From NCBI GenBank assembly GCA_035280505.1, contig DATEFT010000995.1:1-6128 (forward strand): a stretch of 6,128 bases of DNA, written 5' to 3'. This DNA comes from JAKEHZ01 sp035280505. Its GTDB lineage: Bacteria > Acidobacteriota > Blastocatellia > RBC074. This document shows, in pieces, positions 5,878 through 6,128 of the stretch. Positions within the stretch are counted from its first letter, which is position 1. Each line of letters starts with the position of its first letter. The translations under genes and the position numbers were made by a program. Under the pieces are notes generated by a model. It did no database searches, was not told where the DNA came from, and saw only the letters and a list, made by a program, of their open reading frames with translations.

Positions 5878-6128
5878 ATGAAAATAATTGCCGGTATGGT
5901 GTTGTTCGCTTGTACAGCCGCCACGTGGCAGGTAGGTTCATTAGAGAAACATGCCGTAGAGTCTGTACAACGAACCTTCGTCTCCAAACTCGACGCGGAT
6001 CTGCCTAACACGCCCTTCAGGGCGTGGTTCAGTCAGCTCGTCGGTCCGGAGGCGGTGGTGGTCTGGCAGTTGACTGAATGCGGAGAGCATGAGGATCGAC
6101 CGGCCACGACCGATCAGGATCAGACCGC
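5878..6128 (+). CDS. Small exported protein or lipoprotein of unknown function, 3' end outside window
   Basis: The frame starts at ATG 5878 and runs off the right edge after 83 codons. An in-frame TAA at 5851-5853 bounds it upstream. There is no clear Shine-Dalgarno; an internal ATG at 5896 (Met7) is an alternative but would shorten the signal. The N-terminus (MKIIAGMVLFACTAATW) has a Lys followed by a hydrophobic core, with LFAC ending at Cys12 as an imperfect lipobox, so Sec export with or without lipidation is likely. The mature part has an amphipathic start (EKHAVESVQRTFVSKLDADL), then PNTPFRAWFSQLVGPEA and VVVWQLTECGE, with Cys68 potentially available for a disulfide. From about residue 28 the codons become strongly G/C-ending, as in the other genes, which supports real coding. 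The domain is not recognised. It is divergent from the receptor gene across a 1.1-kb gap. Confidence 0.7.
   Translation, partial: MKIIAGMVLFACTAATWQVGSLEKHAVESVQRTFVSKLDADLPNTPFRAWFSQLVGPEAVVVWQLTECGEHEDRPATTDQDQT

Overview
The window looks like chromosomal DNA from an acidobacterium, plausibly Solibacter/Bryobacter-like. This rests on one feature: a 1022-residue Oar-type outer-membrane receptor (signal peptide, carboxypeptidase-regulatory-like domain, TonB plug, long beta-barrel) of the kind those genomes carry in large numbers. Codon use in the genes is GC-rich. The taxonomic call is inference from gene style, not from a marker gene.

Layout, left to right. (1) Positions 1-552, plus strand: the C-terminal part of a gene that enters from the left, resembling the C-terminal half of plasmid-type replication initiator (Rep/RepA-like) proteins. 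(2) Positions 559-619: a perfect 22-bp inverted repeat with a 17-nt loop lying between convergent genes, probably a bidirectional terminator or dispersed palindromic element; its right arm is built on a 9-nt period. (3) Positions 651-1238, minus strand: a stand-alone Ntn-hydrolase of the proteasome beta/HslV fold with the Thr/Asp/Lys catalytic set at exactly canonical spacing. (4) Positions 1239-1698: an intergenic stretch with an in-frame open extension of the peptidase gene, an operator-like dyad, a small hairpin, and a strong minus-strand intrinsic terminator. (5) Positions 1699-4767, minus strand: the TonB-dependent receptor gene. (6) Positions 4768-5877: about 1.1 kb without a convincing gene, very uneven in base composition (a 72% GC block followed by a 29% GC block), with an AT-only run, a possible promoter, short repeats and nested inverted repeats. 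(7) From 5878 to the right edge, plus strand: the start of a small exported protein or lipoprotein of unknown function.

No operon is evident. The receptor and the exported-protein gene are divergent and share the long 4768-5877 control region, so shared regulation is possible but not shown. The Rep-like gene and the peptidase are convergent. A Rep-like gene beside an orphan phage/actinobacterial-style proteasome-fold peptidase could mean a remnant of a mobile element on the left side, but no transposase, integrase, att site or iterons are visible. I found no complete, clearly new system. The points most worth a second look are the orphan Thr-peptidase with its possible propeptide and the structured palindrome between the convergent genes.
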